A stretch of 7,765 bases of DNA from Acidobacteriota bacterium (lineage in GTDB: Bacteria; Acidobacteriota; Terriglobia; Acidiferrales; UBA7541): assembly GCA_003224135.1 (NCBI GenBank), contig QHYO01000278.1, forward strand, positions 5,090 through 12,854. The letters run 5' to 3'. This document shows, piece after piece, positions 6,569 to 7,765 of the stretch (position 1 is the first letter of the stretch; every line of letters begins with the position of its first letter). The position numbers were made by a program, and so were the translations under genes. The notes beneath the pieces were generated by a model. The model saw only the letters and a program-made list of their open reading frames with translations. It searched no databases and was not told the origin of the DNA.

Positions 6569-6574
6569 CATAAT
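6569..6574 (+). promoter_or_regulatory. Candidate -10 element close to the proline dehydrogenase start
   Basis: CATAAT (five of six) lies in the 43-bp gap after the trxB-like stop. A start about seven bases downstream would leave only about four nt before the ATG at 6585, and no properly spaced ribosome site is visible. Either a near-leaderless transcript or read-through from trxB is possible. No convincing -35 is present. Confidence 0.28.
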
Positions 6575-6584
6575 ACGTAAGGCC

Positions 6585-7493
6585 ATGGTCCGCTCGACGC
6601 TCCTGAAATTATCCGAAAGCAAATCATTTGCCCGCTGGGTTACGTCAAATAAGACGACTCGGAGAATGTCGCATCGTTTCGTTGCCGGGGAAGCGCTGGA
6701 AGAGGCGATTTCCGCGGCGCGAGTGTGTAACCAGCAGGGAATGCTGGTCAGCCTGGATTATCTGGGCGAAAATGTTGCGACGACCGCGGATGCGCAGCGG
6801 GCGCGTGACGCCTACCTGCAAGTATTTGATCGAATTGCCGCCGAAAAATTGCACGCGAACGTGTCCTGCAAGCTTACGCAGTTAGGCTTGGACATGAGCG
6901 CGGAGTTTTGCGAAGGCCTGTTGCTCTCAATCGTGGAGAGGGCAGCGGCGTATGACAATTTCCTCCGTGTGGACATGGAAGGATCGCTCTATACAGCGCG
7001 CACGATTGACGTGGTGAAACGCGTGCGCTCAAAGAATCCTGCGATTGGGACTGTGATTCAGGCATACCTCTATCGCAGCGAACAGGACGTTCAGGATCTA
7101 TTGGCATACGGATGCCGGATCCGCTTGTGCAAGGGGGCGTACAAAGAGCCGCCGGAAGTTGCGTTCCCGAAGAAGCAGGACGTTGACGCGAATTACGTCA
7201 AGTTGACGAGGATGTTGCTGCCGAGCGGAATCTACCATGGGATTGCGACGCACGATCCGAAGATGATTGCGGCAACGATTCGCTGCGCGTCAGAAAAGAA
7301 AATCTCGAAAAGCGATTTTGAATTTCAAATGCTGTATGGAGTGCGGACAGATTTGCAGCGCCAGCTGGTGCGCGACGGATATCGCCTGCGTATTTATATC
7401 CCGTATGGACAGGACTGGTTTCCGTATTTCATGAGGCGGCTGGCCGAACGGCCGGCGAATCTGGGATTCTTCGTGCGGAATTTCTTCCGGTAG
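6585..7493 (+). CDS. Monofunctional proline dehydrogenase (FAD-dependent)
   Basis: A 302-residue proline dehydrogenase, which oxidises L-proline to pyrroline-5-carboxylate with FAD and feeds electrons to the membrane quinone pool. The length matches the short bacterial one-domain enzymes. Family motifs appear in order along the TIM-like barrel: NVSCKLTQLGLDMS (92-105, conserved Lys), RVDMEGS (128-134, conserved Asp), GTVIQAYLYRSEQD (155-168), CRIRLCKGAYKEP (177-189), GIATHDP (219-225), FEFQMLYGVR (245-254), and LRIYIPYGQDWFPYFMRRLAERPAN (268-292) with the Arg pair that binds the proline carboxylate. No catalytic residue looks lost. The ATG at 6585 is chosen because the reading frame upstream overlaps the trxB-like gene and shows no family similarity. 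The partner enzyme, pyrroline-5-carboxylate dehydrogenase, is not in the window, as expected for an unfused system. Commonly named prodh or putA-like; I leave the symbol blank. Confidence 0.93.
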   Translation: MVRSTLLKLSESKSFARWVTSNKTTRRMSHRFVAGEALEEAISAARVCNQQGMLVSLDYLGENVATTADAQRARDAYLQVFDRIAAEKLHANVSCKLTQLGLDMSAEFCEGLLLSIVERAAAYDNFLRVDMEGSLYTARTIDVVKRVRSKNPAIGTVIQAYLYRSEQDVQDLLAYGCRIRLCKGAYKEPPEVAFPKKQDVDANYVKLTRMLLPSGIYHGIATHDPKMIAATIRCASEKKISKSDFEFQMLYGVRTDLQRQLVRDGYRLRIYIPYGQDWFPYFMRRLAERPANLGFFVRNFFR

Positions 7494-7562
7494 TTGCTCT
7501 GGAAGGGAAAACCGAAATTCGAAAAGCACATCGAGCCGCCATGTTTCTGAACGTTGAAAATT

Positions 7563-7765
7563 CTAGTGGGGAAGGATCATGCCCGGTGGGGTCGGCGGTA
7601 GCGTGCTTAGGAATTCGGGGCTGGCGTTCGCAAAATAGCCATAATTTTGATCAATGTAGTTGGGACGAAGCAACGCGCCGAACAGAATAAGGCAAGTGAG
7701 ACCTGCAACGAGCGCCAGAAGACCGGCAGCGATTCCATAGCCCATGTAGCTTTCGGGCAAGTAGT
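7563..7765 (-). CDS. Small single-TM protein, probably partial at right edge
   Basis: The reading frame is open to the right edge (residues YLPESYMGYGI at its start) and ends at TAG 7563-7565. One strong hydrophobic segment, IAAGLLALVAGLTCLILFGALL, is followed by a 35-residue tail with Tyr/Asn (RPNYIDQNYGYF) and a Pro-rich end (LPPTPPGMILPH). This could be the C-terminus of a larger membrane protein continuing past the edge, or a complete 60-residue protein starting at ATG 7745, although only a weak purine-rich site precedes that codon. I do not recognise the family. It is convergent with the proline dehydrogenase gene 69 bp away. Coding is supported by the coherent membrane segment and lack of a competing frame. 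Confidence 0.5.
   Translation of the reverse strand, partial: YLPESYMGYGIAAGLLALVAGLTCLILFGALLRPNYIDQNYGYFANASPEFLSTLPPTPPGMILPH

Noticed and set aside
6303..6584. An N-terminal extension of about 94 residues on the proline dehydrogenase frame
   Set aside because: It overlaps the end of the trxB-like gene in another frame, is rich in Arg/Ser/Trp as a shadow would be, and the family begins near the ATG at 6585.
4772..7527. A 12-base identical string AATTCGAAAAGC at 4772-4783 and 7516-7527, both shortly after stop codons
   Set aside because: A pair of 12-mers is expected by chance in a window of this size, and neither copy sits in a larger repeat or stem.
1..7765. Search for a new multi-gene defence, mobile or biosynthetic system
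   Set aside because: Gene orientations change repeatedly, the recognised families belong to ordinary metabolism, and there are no repeats, integrases, toxins or nuclease/ATPase pairs to support one.

Overview
The window reads as ordinary chromosomal DNA from a moderately GC-rich Gram-negative bacterium, most likely an acidobacterium. This assignment is inferred from protein style, not from a marker gene. The strongest pointer is the broken gene at 539-1206, which pairs a short Cys-rich N-terminal module (DWDRM...RFCPEC...NVYNFSAMT) with a membrane segment and a carboxypeptidase-regulatory-like domain, an architecture typical of Acidobacteriota. No rRNA, tRNA, CRISPR array, transposase, integrase, phage gene or recognisable defence cassette is visible.

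Layout from left to right. Positions 1-412 (minus) hold the N-terminal part of a Gfo/Idh/MocA-type oxidoreductase with a signal peptide. Positions 539-1206 (minus) hold the frameshifted Cys-module/carboxypeptidase-regulatory-like gene, followed by a likely terminator at 502-526. Divergent from it, 1337-2125 (plus) encodes a two-TM, TPR-containing membrane protein, followed after 52 nt by a Tat-exported M20-family metallohydrolase homologue (2178-3761). An exported alpha/beta hydrolase follows at 3888-4763. A DinB/YfiT(BstA)-like protein lies convergent at 4930-5451 (minus). Divergent from it, a thioredoxin-reductase homologue (5693-6541) and a monofunctional proline dehydrogenase (6585-7493) run on the plus strand. 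A small membrane protein, probably partial, enters from the right edge on the minus strand (7563-7765). All intergenic gaps are under 300 bp.

The genes do not form one pathway. They look like housekeeping and accessory metabolism: peptide or amide hydrolysis outside the cytoplasm, ester hydrolysis, thiol redox and proline catabolism. I see no new multi-gene system. Three genes deserve attention. The thioredoxin reductase appears to have lost about 27-28 residues in frame, removing the NADPH-binding GxGxxA segment while keeping the CATC redox centre. The M20 hydrolase lacks several canonical metal-site residues (His to Met, Asp to Asn, and probably a second Asp). The Cys-module gene carries three single-base frameshifts whose correction gives a complete 222-residue reading frame. 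The two truncation-type lesions could be real decay or assembly error; reads would decide.
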